This document shows positions 14,184 through 21,810 of a stretch of DNA of 32,497 bases, piece after piece. The notes beneath the pieces are model-generated. The model did no database searches. It saw only the letters and a list, made by a program, of their open reading frames with translations, and was not told the origin of the DNA. The stretch is from Eubacteriales bacterium (GTDB taxonomy: Bacteria; Bacillota; Clostridia; Oscillospirales; CAG-272): contig JAHAZT010000010.1 of NCBI GenBank assembly GCA_018383975.1, positions 1 through 32,497 on the forward strand, given 5' to 3'. Every line of letters begins with the position of its first letter. The stretch's first letter is position 1. Both the position numbers and the translations under genes were made by a program.

Positions 14184-15278
14184 TCAACTTATAAGCGACG
14201 CCATAAAGCTGAGCGCCATTATTACATAAAGAATGATTATACCGACGTTGAGATATGCCGCTTTTCTCACGTTTTCCGCGGAAATATCGTATTTGCACGG
14301 CTCCAGAGTCACCTTTCTGACGCTCTTTGCAAAGAACACAATGCCGACAATCGCCGTTGCGAAAACAAGTCCGGAAACGATGAGAAGCAGTATTGCCGGA
14401 ACAGCGTACTGCATCAGCTCCGACATGATTTTCGCCATTTCCTCCGGAGCCGCTTCCGGCAATCTTTCCAGTGCGGACTGCAATGCGTCCAAATCTATCT
14501 TGCCGGCAAGGTATCCCGTCAGTATTCCGCACACGCCGTTGACCACCATATGAAGGGCGACGGTGTACCATACGTTTTTCGTCTTTGTATAAATATATCC
14601 GAACAGCAGTCCTATTGCGAACGCATAAAAGAACTGCGAGAAGTTTCCGTGCACAAGTCCGAATGCGAGAGCGGAGGCGAATATCGCCGTTTTCTCCCCG
14701 AACATGCTCATTCTGTCTATGAGCAGCTTTCTGAACACCAATTCTTCAAGAATCGGCGCGGCAATCACCATAACTATTATGGAAGCCGTCCACGACGCTC
14801 CGTCAAGCGCGCTCTGAACGGGATTCGTTATCTCATGACCGAGAAATTTTCCGAGCAGCGTTGTAACGGTTGTTCCGACGAAGTTTCCGGTATACATGAA
14901 CGCAAACGTCATGCAGAGATATTTCATCCATTTTCCGAAGGTCATCTTTGTCTGCGTCATGCTGTCGCTGTCGGTTGACGAAAAAAGAAGCATTATCACC
15001 GCAAGCGATACGCCGACAACATAAAACGCTATCCCGCTGACCGTTGTCTGATACCAGTTTTTTGAGGAAATTTCCGGAAAGTAATGACCCGTTATATACA
15101 TTGCGACGACAGCGAAAACGTTCGCTCCGAGAACCATCATCACAATCGCAAGGAAGATCCATGTCATTTTTCCGTAAAGTCTGCCGAAAGAATACGGCGG
15201 TCTGACTCTGACCGGCTCCTGCGGAGAAGAAGACTCCGAGTTGTTTTCGTCGCGAAAAATTTTTTCGTTGTTATCCAT
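14184..15278 (-). CDS. CPBP family intramembrane metalloprotease (CAAX protease/Abi type)
   Basis: 364-residue polytopic membrane protein with about eight hydrophobic helices after a ~35-residue soluble N-terminus. The Abi/CPBP core is clear: LEELVFRKLLIDR (Glu178, Glu179, Arg183; EExxxR motif), FGLVHGNFSQF (His210) and VALHMVVNG (second conserved His region, about 243). These residues form the active site of the Rce1-type glutamyl protease family. Roles range from prenyl-CAAX processing to bacteriocin immunity and sigma-factor release; nothing here picks one. GGAGGG lies 6 nt before the ATG. A further long helix pair at about 290-355 follows the core. Confidence 0.87.
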   Translation of the reverse strand: MDNNEKIFRDENNSESSSPQEPVRVRPPYSFGRLYGKMTWIFLAIVMMVLGANVFAVVAMYITGHYFPEISSKNWYQTTVSGIAFYVVGVSLAVIMLLFSSTDSDSMTQTKMTFGKWMKYLCMTFAFMYTGNFVGTTVTTLLGKFLGHEITNPVQSALDGASWTASIIVMVIAAPILEELVFRKLLIDRMSMFGEKTAIFASALAFGLVHGNFSQFFYAFAIGLLFGYIYTKTKNVWYTVALHMVVNGVCGILTGYLAGKIDLDALQSALERLPEAAPEEMAKIMSELMQYAVPAILLLIVSGLVFATAIVGIVFFAKSVRKVTLEPCKYDISAENVRKAAYLNVGIIILYVIMALSFMASLIS

Positions 15279-15309
15279 TCAAATCCCTCCGATGTTTTTC
15301 CTGCATATT

Positions 15310-15338
15310 ATGATATCACATTCCGGCGAAAAAATAAA
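15310..15338 (-). promoter_or_regulatory. Probable promoter of the CPBP gene
   Basis: Minus strand TATCAT preceded by TGTGA (extended -10), 17 nt from a weak TTTATT -35. Confidence 0.4.
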
Positions 15339-15376
15339 TAGTTAAAGCAAAATTTATCAAAAATTTTTCCCCGCTA

Positions 15377-15405
15377 TTGAAAAACGCTTTTCGTTGTGAT
15401 ATCAT
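15377..15405 (+). promoter_or_regulatory. Promoter of nrdG
   Basis: TTGAAA, 17-nt spacer ending GTGA, TATCAT. The track's upstream start codon for nrdG falls inside this promoter, which argues against the longer ORF. Confidence 0.65.
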
Positions 15406-15439
15406 ATGTAACTGTAAACGAAAAGCAGAGGAGGCTCTT

Positions 15440-16132
15440 ATGATAATATCCGGACTTCAGAAGCTGACCCTGCTCGATTTCCCCGGCAAAACGGCGTGCA
15501 CCGTTTTTCTCGGCGGCTGCAATTTCCGTTGCCCGTTCTGCCATAATTCCTCGCTCGTTCTTTCGGCGGGAGATGGAGAGCGGATACCGGAGGAAGAATT
15601 CTTCGCTTTTCTTGAAGGCAGAAAAAACCGTCTGGACGGCGTTGCGATAACCGGCGGCGAGCCGCTCATAACGGACGAAACGGAAAATTTCATTGAAAAG
15701 ATAAAGTCCATGGGGTACGCCGTCAAGCTCGATACAAACGGCGCTTTCCCCGAAAGGCTCCGCCTGCTCACCGGAAAAGGGCTTGTCGATTATGTCGCAA
15801 TGGACATAAAAAACAGTCCGCACAAATATGCGCAGACAATCGGACTTGACTCCGCCCCGCTCGGTAAAATCGAAGAAAGCATACACATTCTGATGAGCGG
15901 AAGCGTTGATTACGAATTCCGCACGACGCTTGTGAAGGGCTTTCATACGGAAGACGATATAAAAACAATCGGCAAATGGCTTTCCGGCGCGGACAAATGG
16001 TATCTTCAGGCGTTCAAGGACTCCGGCGACCTCATCTCCGGTGGACTCTGCGGTTTTGAGCGCGACGAATATCTGCGCCTTCTCGACACAGCCCGACGTT
16101 TTGTGCCAAATGCACAACTTCGGGGGCTATAA
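15440..16132 (+). CDS. nrdG: Anaerobic ribonucleoside-triphosphate reductase activating protein
   Basis: 230-residue radical SAM activase that uses a 4Fe-4S cluster and S-adenosylmethionine to make the glycyl radical in NrdD. The cluster motif is CNFRCPFC (Cys27, Cys31, Cys34), preceded by LTLLDFPGKTACTVFLGGC as in the TIGR02495-type activases. GGEPL is the usual SAM-contact segment, and LDTNGAFPERL and YVAMDIKNS follow. The start is set by GAGGAGG 6 nt upstream; the track's 21-codon extension overlaps the promoter. It ends 174 nt before nrdD, and its stop codon overlaps the first NrdR box. Confidence 0.93.
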   Translation: MIISGLQKLTLLDFPGKTACTVFLGGCNFRCPFCHNSSLVLSAGDGERIPEEEFFAFLEGRKNRLDGVAITGGEPLITDETENFIEKIKSMGYAVKLDTNGAFPERLRLLTGKGLVDYVAMDIKNSPHKYAQTIGLDSAPLGKIEESIHILMSGSVDYEFRTTLVKGFHTEDDIKTIGKWLSGADKWYLQAFKDSGDLISGGLCGFERDEYLRLLDTARRFVPNAQLRGL

Positions 16133-16146
16133 TCTATATATTGTTC
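16131..16146 (+). promoter_or_regulatory. NrdR box 1
   Basis: AATCTATATATTGTTC fits the NrdR box core (CWATATATWG type). Overlaps the nrdG stop codon. Lies 41 bp (about four helical turns) from box 2. Confidence 0.65.
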
Positions 16147-16171
16147 CGATTTTTCGCAATTTGGCTCAAAA

Positions 16172-16187
16172 ACACAATATATTGTGC
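16172..16187 (+). promoter_or_regulatory. NrdR box 2
   Basis: ACACAATATATTGTGC is a near-perfect palindrome matching the NrdR consensus, placed 9 nt before the nrdD -35. NrdR is the ATP/dATP-sensing repressor of ribonucleotide reductase genes; its gene is not in the window. Confidence 0.85.
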
Positions 16188-16196
16188 GCTCTCCAC

Positions 16197-16225
16197 TTGA
16201 CAATAGCTTTCCGAAGTGATAAAAT
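16197..16225 (+). promoter_or_regulatory. Promoter of nrdD-trxB
   Basis: Perfect TTGACA, 17-nt spacer ending GTGA, TAAAAT. Confidence 0.85.
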
Positions 16226-16247
16226 TGTATCACTGCAAAAAGCATTC

Positions 16248-16283
16248 AACGCTCGCTCCCGCAGAAAAAGCGGGAGCTGCGTT
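16248..16283 (+). other. Stable hairpin in the nrdD leader
   Basis: AACGC-TC-GCTCCCGC, 7-nt loop, GCGGGAGC-T-GCGTT: 13 paired bases with a small internal loop, ending about 10 nt before the GGAGGG ribosome site. No T-run follows, so it is not a terminator. It may stabilise the mRNA or affect ribosome access. Confidence 0.6.
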
Positions 16284-16306
16284 TGTCAATACGGAGGGTT
16301 TTTATT

Positions 16307-18673
16307 ATGTATCAGGTAGTTAAAAGAGACGGTCAGATAGCGGATTTCGATATAGGCAAGATTTCCGTTGCCATAACGAAGGCGTTTGAAGCCATCGGCA
16401 AACAGTATCACCCATCGGTGATAGATTTTCTCGCGCTCAAGGTAACCTCAAATTTTGAACACAAGGTAAAAGACGGCCTTGTTTCCGTTGAGGACATTCA
16501 GGACAGCGTTGAGTCCGTGCTTATTCAGGCGGGCTATGACGACGTTGCGAAGACTTACATTCTCTATCGTAAACAGAGAGAAAAAATCCGCAATATGAAG
16601 TCCACCATCCTTGACTATAAGGAGCTTGTCAACAGTTATGTCAAGGCTATTGACTGGCGTGTGAAGGAAAACTCCACCGTTACGTATTCCGTCGGCGGAC
16701 TTATCCTTTCAAACTCCGGCGCAATCACGGCAAATTACTGGCTTTCCGAAATATACGATGAAGAAATCGCAAATGCGCACAGAAGCGGCGATATCCACCT
16801 TCACGACCTCTCAATGCTCACGGGCTACTGCGCAGGCTGGTCGCTCAAGCAGCTCATTCAGGAAGGCCTCGGCGGCGTTGTCGGAAAGATAACCTCCGCT
16901 CCCGCAAGTCATCTTGCAACTCTCTGCAACCAGATGGTAAACTTCCTCGGCATAATGCAGAACGAATGGGCCGGCGCGCAGGCGTTTTCGTCGTTCGACA
17001 CATACCTTGCCCCGTTTGTCAAGGTTGACAATCTCGATTATGACGCTGTCAAAAAGTGCATTGAATCGTTCATTTACGGCGTGAACACACCGTCAAGATG
17101 GGGCACGCAGGCACCGTTCTCGAACATCACTCTCGACTGGACGGTCCCCGCAGACCTCGCGGAGATGAACTGCATCGTCGGCGGCAAGGAAATGCCCTTC
17201 CGCTATAAGGACTGCAAAAAGGAAATGGATATGATAAACCGCGCGTTTATCGAAATAATGATAGAGGGCGACGCCAACGGCAGAGGCTTCCAGTATCCTA
17301 TCCCCACGTATTCCATCACGCGCGATTTTGACTGGTCCGAGACGGAAAACAATAAGCTCCTCTTTGAAATGACGTCAAAATACGGCACACCGTATTTCTC
17401 AAACTACGTAAACTCCGACATGGAGCCGAGCGATATCCGCTCGATGTGCTGCCGTCTGCGTCTTGACCTTCGTGAGCTCCGCAAAAAATCGGGCGGCTTT
17501 TTCGGAAGCGGCGAGTCAACAGGTTCGATCGGTGTTGTAACAATCAACCTTCCCCGTCTTGCATATCTTGCGGAAAACAAGGAAGACTTCTATAAACGTC
17601 TCGATCACATTATGGACGTTGCGGCGCGTTCGCTCAGCGTCAAGAGAAGAGTAATCACAAAGCTCCTCGACGAAGGACTTTATCCTTATACAAAGCGTTA
17701 CCTCGGCACCTTCAAAAATCACTTCTCGACGATCGGTCTCGTCGGCATGAACGAAGCGGGTCTGAACGCAAACTGGCTCAGAAAAGACATAACTCATAAG
17801 GAAACTCAGGACTTCGCAAAGGAATGTCTCAATCATATGCGCGAGCGCCTCTCCGACTATCAGGAGCAGTACGGCGACCTTTACAACCTCGAAGCAACTC
17901 CAGCAGAGTCGACGGCATACCGTCTCGCGAAGCACGACAAACGTCGCTATCCGGATATAATCACCGCCGGCACGGAGGAATCTCCTTATTATACGAACAG
18001 CTCACATCTTCCCGTCGGCTATACGGAGGATATCTTCTCCGCGCTCGACATTCAGGACGAGCTTCAGACGCTTTACACGTCCGGAACGGTATTCCATGCG
18101 TTCCTCGGCGAAAAGCTGCCGGACTGGAAATCGGCGGCGTCGCTCGTCCGCAAGATTGCGGAAAATTACAGACTTCCTTATTACACTCTCTCCCCGACAT
18201 ATTCCGTCTGCGCAGAGCACGGATATATCGCCGGCGAGGTTTACGACTGTCCCGTGTGCGGAAAGAAAACGGAGGTTTACAGCCGCATAACAGGCTATTA
18301 CCGTCCCGTTCAGAACTTCAATGACGGCAAGGCGCAGGAATTTGCCGAGCGCAAGGAATACGTCATCGAGCGTTCTCACCTTACGCACTTCGGCGTGCTT
18401 GAACATAAGGAGCCGGAGCACAAGGAGGAGCACGAGCCGAAAACCGCCGCAAACCTGCTCTTCACGACAAAAACCTGCCCGAACTGCAAAATAGCAAAGG
18501 CACTCCTTGAAAAAGCGGGCATTGCATACGAAAACATCTACGCAAACGAAAACGAGGATATGGCTGTGGCATATGACATCGTAACCGCGCCGACGCTCGT
18601 CGTGCCGGAGGGTGACGGAGTCAGACGTCTGAAAGGCGTATCCGAAATCAGAAAATATATAGAATCGCTTTGA
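16307..18673 (+). CDS. nrdD: Anaerobic ribonucleoside-triphosphate reductase with fused glutaredoxin-like domain
   Basis: 788-residue class III ribonucleotide reductase making dNTPs without oxygen. An ATP-cone occupies about 1-95. The catalytic barrel has candidate active-site cysteines in LTGYCAGWS (about Cys174) and RSMCCRLRLD (Cys381/382). A zinc site CAEHGYIAGEVYDCPVCGK follows, and the glycyl radical lies in SRITGYYRPVQNF (about Gly663). After a His/Glu/Lys-rich linker (about 697-712) the last 76 residues form a thioredoxin-fold domain with a CPNC redox motif (about 724-727) and the cis-proline segment TAPTLVV. That fusion suggests a thiol-dependent NrdD rather than a formate-dependent one. 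The start uses GGAGGG 8 nt upstream; the track's 8 extra codons are not needed. trxB follows 4 nt later. Confidence 0.95.
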   Translation: MYQVVKRDGQIADFDIGKISVAITKAFEAIGKQYHPSVIDFLALKVTSNFEHKVKDGLVSVEDIQDSVESVLIQAGYDDVAKTYILYRKQREKIRNMKSTILDYKELVNSYVKAIDWRVKENSTVTYSVGGLILSNSGAITANYWLSEIYDEEIANAHRSGDIHLHDLSMLTGYCAGWSLKQLIQEGLGGVVGKITSAPASHLATLCNQMVNFLGIMQNEWAGAQAFSSFDTYLAPFVKVDNLDYDAVKKCIESFIYGVNTPSRWGTQAPFSNITLDWTVPADLAEMNCIVGGKEMPFRYKDCKKEMDMINRAFIEIMIEGDANGRGFQYPIPTYSITRDFDWSETENNKLLFEMTSKYGTPYFSNYVNSDMEPSDIRSMCCRLRLDLRELRKKSGGFFGSGESTGSIGVVTINLPRLAYLAENKEDFYKRLDHIMDVAARSLSVKRRVITKLLDEGLYPYTKRYLGTFKNHFSTIGLVGMNEAGLNANWLRKDITHKETQDFAKECLNHMRERLSDYQEQYGDLYNLEATPAESTAYRLAKHDKRRYPDIITAGTEESPYYTNSSHLPVGYTEDIFSALDIQDELQTLYTSGTVFHAFLGEKLPDWKSAASLVRKIAENYRLPYYTLSPTYSVCAEHGYIAGEVYDCPVCGKKTEVYSRITGYYRPVQNFNDGKAQEFAERKEYVIERSHLTHFGVLEHKEPEHKEEHEPKTAANLLFTTKTCPNCKIAKALLEKAGIAYENIYANENEDMAVAYDIVTAPTLVVPEGDGVRRLKGVSEIRKYIESL

Positions 18674-18677
18674 TAAA

Positions 18678-19583
18678 ATGCATGATATTATAATAATCGG
18701 CGCAGGGCCGGCGGGACTTACCGCCGCCCTCTACGCTCTGAGAGCCGGCAAAACCGCGCTCATACTTGAAAAATCCAATTTCGGCGGTCAGATGACGTAT
18801 TCCCCGAAGATTGAAAACTTTCCCGGCACCGCACAGATAAGCGGAAACGAGCTTGCGGAGCAGCTTATAGATCAGGTCATATCCCACGGCGCAGACATTG
18901 AGCCGGAGGAGGTGACCGGTATAGAAGACCTCGGCGGGACGAAAAAAGTCATAACGACGAGCGGAAGCCACGAGGGGAAAGCCGTCATCATCGCCGCAGG
19001 CGTAAAACACAGGCTGACAGAAGCCGAAGGCGAGGAAAAATTCCTCGGCGAGGGCATTTCCTTCTGCGCCGTATGCGACGGTGACTTTTATTCCGGCAAG
19101 GAGGTTGCCGTCATCGGCGGAGGAAACAGCGCGCTTCAGGAGGCTGTCCTCCTCTCCGAAAAATGCAAAAAAGTCACTCTCGTTCAGAACCTGCCGTACT
19201 TCACAGGCGAAAAGCGCCTGCTTGACGTTCTCCGCGAAAGGAAAAACGTTGAGTATATAACGGGGTCAACCGTCCGCCGCTTTGAAGGCGAAGGAAAGCT
19301 CTCTTCCGTTGTCATAGCGGACGAAAGCGGGAGCGAAACCGCACTTTCCGTTGACGGAGTATTCGTTGCGATAGGGCTTATCCCGTCCAATGAGATATTC
19401 GCCTCCGTCTGCGGGCTGGACGACCGCGGTTACTTTGATTCCGGCGAGGACTGCAAAACAAAGACCTCCGGAATTTTCGTCGCGGGGGACTGTCGCAGGA
19501 AAAGCATAAGGCAGATTACAACGGCGTGTGCCGACGGCTCGGTCGCCGCTCTTGCCGCTTGCAATTTCATAGATTTATCCTAA
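18678..19583 (+). CDS. trxB: Thioredoxin reductase-like flavoprotein
   Basis: 301-residue FAD-dependent disulfide reductase of the low-molecular-weight TrxB type. GAGPAGLTAA (about 8-17) binds FAD; CAVCDGDFY holds the redox pair (Cys130, Cys133); GGGNSALQEA (about 147-156) is the second nucleotide motif; GIFVAGDCR is the C-terminal FAD motif. The usual HRRxxxR patch for the NADPH 2'-phosphate is replaced by VQNLPYFTGEKRL, so the electron donor may be NADH or a protein rather than NADPH. It starts 4 nt after nrdD without a clear ribosome site, so translation is probably coupled. A likely partner is the CPNC redoxin domain of NrdD. It ends before a strong terminator. Confidence 0.88.
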   Translation: MHDIIIIGAGPAGLTAALYALRAGKTALILEKSNFGGQMTYSPKIENFPGTAQISGNELAEQLIDQVISHGADIEPEEVTGIEDLGGTKKVITTSGSHEGKAVIIAAGVKHRLTEAEGEEKFLGEGISFCAVCDGDFYSGKEVAVIGGGNSALQEAVLLSEKCKKVTLVQNLPYFTGEKRLLDVLRERKNVEYITGSTVRRFEGEGKLSSVVIADESGSETALSVDGVFVAIGLIPSNEIFASVCGLDDRGYFDSGEDCKTKTSGIFVAGDCRRKSIRQITTACADGSVAALAACNFIDLS

Positions 19584-19602
19584 AATAATCTCCTAAAAAC
19601 AA

Positions 19603-19640
19603 CTCCGCCGCGGTTTTCCCGCGGCGGAGCTGCTTTTTTG
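19603..19640. terminator. Bidirectional intrinsic terminator
   Basis: CTCCGCCGCGG-ttttc-CCGCGGCGGAG, 11 bp, followed by TTTTTT on the plus strand and a T-rich stretch on the minus strand. It lies between trxB and the convergent HPr-like gene. Confidence 0.9.
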
Positions 19641-19647
19641 ATTATGA

Positions 19648-19878
19648 TTATTCAACAATGTAATCCTTGAGTTCTTCAAAGAGCTTATCGCAATCGTCGC
19701 CGTAAGCGGTGAGTGTGATGGGGCTGAGAAGGTCAAGGCTGAATATACCCATTATCGACTTTGCGTCAACAACGTATCTGCCGCTGGAAAGGTCAACCTC
19801 GGAATCATACTTGCGGACTATTTCAACAAAATCTCTGACCGCCTCTATTGAAGAAAGACGAATTTTTACTGTTTTCAT
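19648..19878 (-). CDS. HPr-like protein lacking the phosphocarrier histidine
   Basis: 76-residue protein with the HPr fold pattern. The regulatory-serine segment DAKSIMGIFSLDL (Ser41, equal to HPr Ser46) is well kept, but the region where HPr has the active His15 (GxHARP) reads SSIEAVRDF, and the whole protein has no histidine. It therefore cannot carry phosphate in the PTS chain and resembles Crh of Bacillus in principle: a possible HPr-kinase target acting in carbon regulation. The track begins at a TTG two codons upstream; the ATG here has AAAGGAG 7 nt before it. It has its own strong promoter and no PTS gene nearby. Confidence 0.8.
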   Translation of the reverse strand: MKTVKIRLSSIEAVRDFVEIVRKYDSEVDLSSGRYVVDAKSIMGIFSLDLLSPITLTAYGDDCDKLFEELKDYIVE

Positions 19879-19918
19879 TTGCAATCTCCTTTCGACCGTT
19901 ATGTCTTATACATAATAT

Positions 19919-19947
19919 ATAATAGCAAAAAGGGGGGTGCTTGTCAA
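19919..19947 (-). promoter_or_regulatory. Promoter of the HPr-like gene
   Basis: Minus strand perfect TTGACA, 17-nt spacer ending TGC, TATTAT. Confidence 0.75.
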
Positions 19948-19957
19948 TATCAATCTT

Positions 19958-20479
19958 TCAATTTATCACCGAAAGTGCGAACGAAAATATGAGAAGATAT
20001 CCCTGCCAGAAGGCAGAGAGCAGAAGGCAAAGCGCCGGCAGCCTGCCGACCCTCCTCACAAGCGGATAAAGTGCGGAAAGCAATATAAGGCTCACGCAGC
20101 AGACAAGAGCCGACCCGAAAAATGCCGTCGCCCTGAAATTCAGCGGTATCCATATGTACGTCAGCGCATAGACGCAGCCGTAAAGCGCGGCGGCGGTGCC
20201 GGAGCTTTTCCCGCAGAGATGAAACGGCGAGAAGAACGTAAGCGACAGCGAAAACGACAAAAGGCAGAGCGCAATCGCAAAAAATATTATAAAAATGACC
20301 GTCGGCAACGCCCAGACGGGCGTGCATATCTCCTCCCATGCGTCGCCGTCCGTGCCGTTTATCGCAAAAAGTATGCCCAGCGCGAGCGCAACGCCCATTA
20401 TTATCAGAGTCAGCGTGACATTCACGCACGCAAGCTCTTTCCCGACGTTGCGCTTTATTTCCTTCGATATGGTTTTCAT
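19958..20479 (-). CDS. Five-helix membrane protein, TspO/MBR-like
   Basis: 173-residue polytopic membrane protein with five hydrophobic segments. Spacing and some residues (a Trp-Ile-Pro segment YIWIPLNFRATAFF in helix 3 and a last helix ending FALSVIN) resemble the TspO/MBR translocator family, but the typical N-terminal Trp-Pro motifs are poor, so it is a divergent member at best. A GGGGGG ribosome site lies 5 nt before the ATG. It stands alone between the DUF378 gene and the HPr-like gene, both on the same strand. An unclassified membrane protein is the main alternative. Confidence 0.5.
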   Translation of the reverse strand: MKTISKEIKRNVGKELACVNVTLTLIIMGVALALGILFAINGTDGDAWEEICTPVWALPTVIFIIFFAIALCLLSFSLSLTFFSPFHLCGKSSGTAAALYGCVYALTYIWIPLNFRATAFFGSALVCCVSLILLSALYPLVRRVGRLPALCLLLSAFWQGYLLIFSFALSVIN

Positions 20480-20505
20480 AAAGTCCCCCCAAATGAAGAG
20501 AAGGA

Positions 20506-20560
20506 AGGCGGCAGGTGCGCCTTTTCTCTTCGGTATTCTCTCTTTTTTCCTATTCTATTC
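20506..20560 (+). repeat. Degenerate fragment of the block A/B tail module
   Basis: GGCGGCAGGTGCGCCTTTTCTCTTCGG followed by TTCTCTCTTTTTTCC parallels the Cys/Gly-poor CT-rich tails of blocks A (5894-5932) and B (13633-13672). Similarity is by eye and partial. Confidence 0.4.
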
Positions 20561-20568
20561 CCGAAAGA

Positions 20569-20603
20569 CAAAAATATGCCCTCTTCCGAAGGCATATTTT
20601 CGT
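20569..20603 (-). terminator. Intrinsic terminator after the DUF378 gene
   Basis: AAAATATGCC-10-nt loop-GGCATATTTT followed on the minus strand by T-rich sequence. Confidence 0.75.
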
Positions 20604-20613
20604 TTTGAAAAGG

Positions 20614-20841
20614 TTATCTTGTCGTATGCTCGGTGACCGCGTCCGTCGCTTCTCTCGGACGGAACAAAAGAGAAATACACCATATTCCCGCAAGCGCGAC
20701 GAGCGTATAAACAACTCTTGAAGCAGCCGCGTCCTGTCCGCCGAAAATCCACGCGACAATATCAAAGCGGAAAAGTCCGATACTGCCCCAGTTGAGCGCG
20801 CCGATGATTGAAATAATGAGCGCAATTCTGTCAATTATCAT
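20614..20841 (-). CDS. DUF378 family membrane protein
   Basis: 75-residue protein with two membrane helices. The first segment, IDRIALIISIIGALNWGSIGLFRFDIVAWIFGG, is the signature of DUF378 (YuzA-type) proteins, in which the ALNWG motif is conserved. The second helix VVYTLVALAGIWCISLLF and a short charged tail follow. Function unknown in the family. AAGGAG lies 10 nt before the ATG, and a terminator follows. Confidence 0.87.
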   Translation of the reverse strand: MIIDRIALIISIIGALNWGSIGLFRFDIVAWIFGGQDAAASRVVYTLVALAGIWCISLLFRPREATDAVTEHTTR

Positions 20842-20926
20842 AAAAAATCAACTCCTTGTTTTTTTATTTGACATTCCCTATTCTCCCCCTTTTCGTCCGA
20901 CTTATACATTATTTTTCATTTTATTA

Positions 20927-20955
20927 TTGCAATCGGCGTCGCAAACGGTTAGAAT
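20927..20955 (+). promoter_or_regulatory. Promoter of trmB
   Basis: TTGCAA, 17-nt spacer, TAGAAT, about 30 nt before the start codon. Confidence 0.5.
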
Positions 20956-20986
20956 ATAGGGGTAAAATCAATTTTAAGGACTTAAT

Positions 20987-21637
20987 ATGAGAGCAAGAAA
21001 ACTCAAACACCGCGACGAGCGTCTGCTCGCCTGCGACAACATTATAACAGACGAATTCTCCTCCGACCCGCCGAGTCTCGTCCCCGCAGAGCTCTTTCCG
21101 GATTATTCAAAATTCCGTCTTGAAATAGGTTGCGGCAAGGGAGGCTTTGTCCGCGGAGAGGCGATTTCCCATCCGGACACGGCATATATAGCGGTGGAGC
21201 TGATAACGGACGTCATCGTTCAGGCGGCGGAGCGAACGCCGAAGGAAGAATATAAAAACGTCGTTTTTCTCAACACAAACGCTTCGCGCCTCGACCGTAT
21301 TTTCCCCGCCGGCAGTTTTGAAAGAATTCATATAAATTTCTGTGACCCATGGCCGAAAAAGCGCAACGCAAAACGTCGGCTCACATGCCGCACGTTCCTT
21401 TCGCTTTTCCGTCCGCTCCTCTCCGACGGCGGCTGTATCGCGTTCAAAACCGACAACGCCGACCTCTTTGAATATTCCCTGCCCGAATTTGAGGCGGCAG
21501 GCTACCGCACGGAAAAGGTCACGCGCGACCTGCACTCAAGCGAATATTACGGCTGCGATACGGAAACCGAATACGAAAAAGCGTTTTCCGAAAAAGGCAC
21601 GCCGATTTGTCGCCTTGAAGCATATCCTTCCCGCTGA
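20987..21637 (+). CDS. trmB: tRNA (guanosine(46)-N7)-methyltransferase
   Basis: 216-residue SAM-dependent enzyme placing m7G at position 46 of tRNA variable loops. Motifs in order: RARKLKHRDERL at the N-terminus, LEIGCGKGGF (SAM loop, about 45-54), AVELITDVI, INFCDPWPKKRNAKRRL (about 115-131, the DPWPKKRH-type motif with Asn in place of the usual His), FKTDNADLFEYSL, and TEYEKAF near the end for tRNA contact. Length is normal. AAGGA is 6 nt before the ATG. Confidence 0.94.
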   Translation: MRARKLKHRDERLLACDNIITDEFSSDPPSLVPAELFPDYSKFRLEIGCGKGGFVRGEAISHPDTAYIAVELITDVIVQAAERTPKEEYKNVVFLNTNASRLDRIFPAGSFERIHINFCDPWPKKRNAKRRLTCRTFLSLFRPLLSDGGCIAFKTDNADLFEYSLPEFEAAGYRTEKVTRDLHSSEYYGCDTETEYEKAFSEKGTPICRLEAYPSR

Positions 21638-21694
21638 AACCGCATAATTTGCGCAAAATCTTCAAAACTTTTTTGAAAAAAAGAAAATTTACTA

Positions 21695-21723
21695 TTGATT
21701 TTTCAAAAAAGGCGTGATATAAT
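21695..21723 (+). promoter_or_regulatory. Promoter of rpmB
   Basis: TTGATT, 17-nt spacer ending GTGA, perfect TATAAT (extended -10). Confidence 0.75.
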
Positions 21724-21810
21724 AAACAACGCTGTATCTCTGTTAAACCGTGCGGTATGCTCTTTGCAAATCGCACTTTGCAGATAAAATCAATCACAGG
21801 AGGTGTAAAT

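Noticed and set aside
15377-15439. 21-codon N-terminal extension of nrdG
   Set aside because: It overlaps the promoter, whereas GAGGAGG stands before the ATG at 15440.
15374-16117. 247-codon minus-strand ORF
   Set aside because: Antisense shadow of nrdG, which has the radical SAM motif and a good ribosome site.
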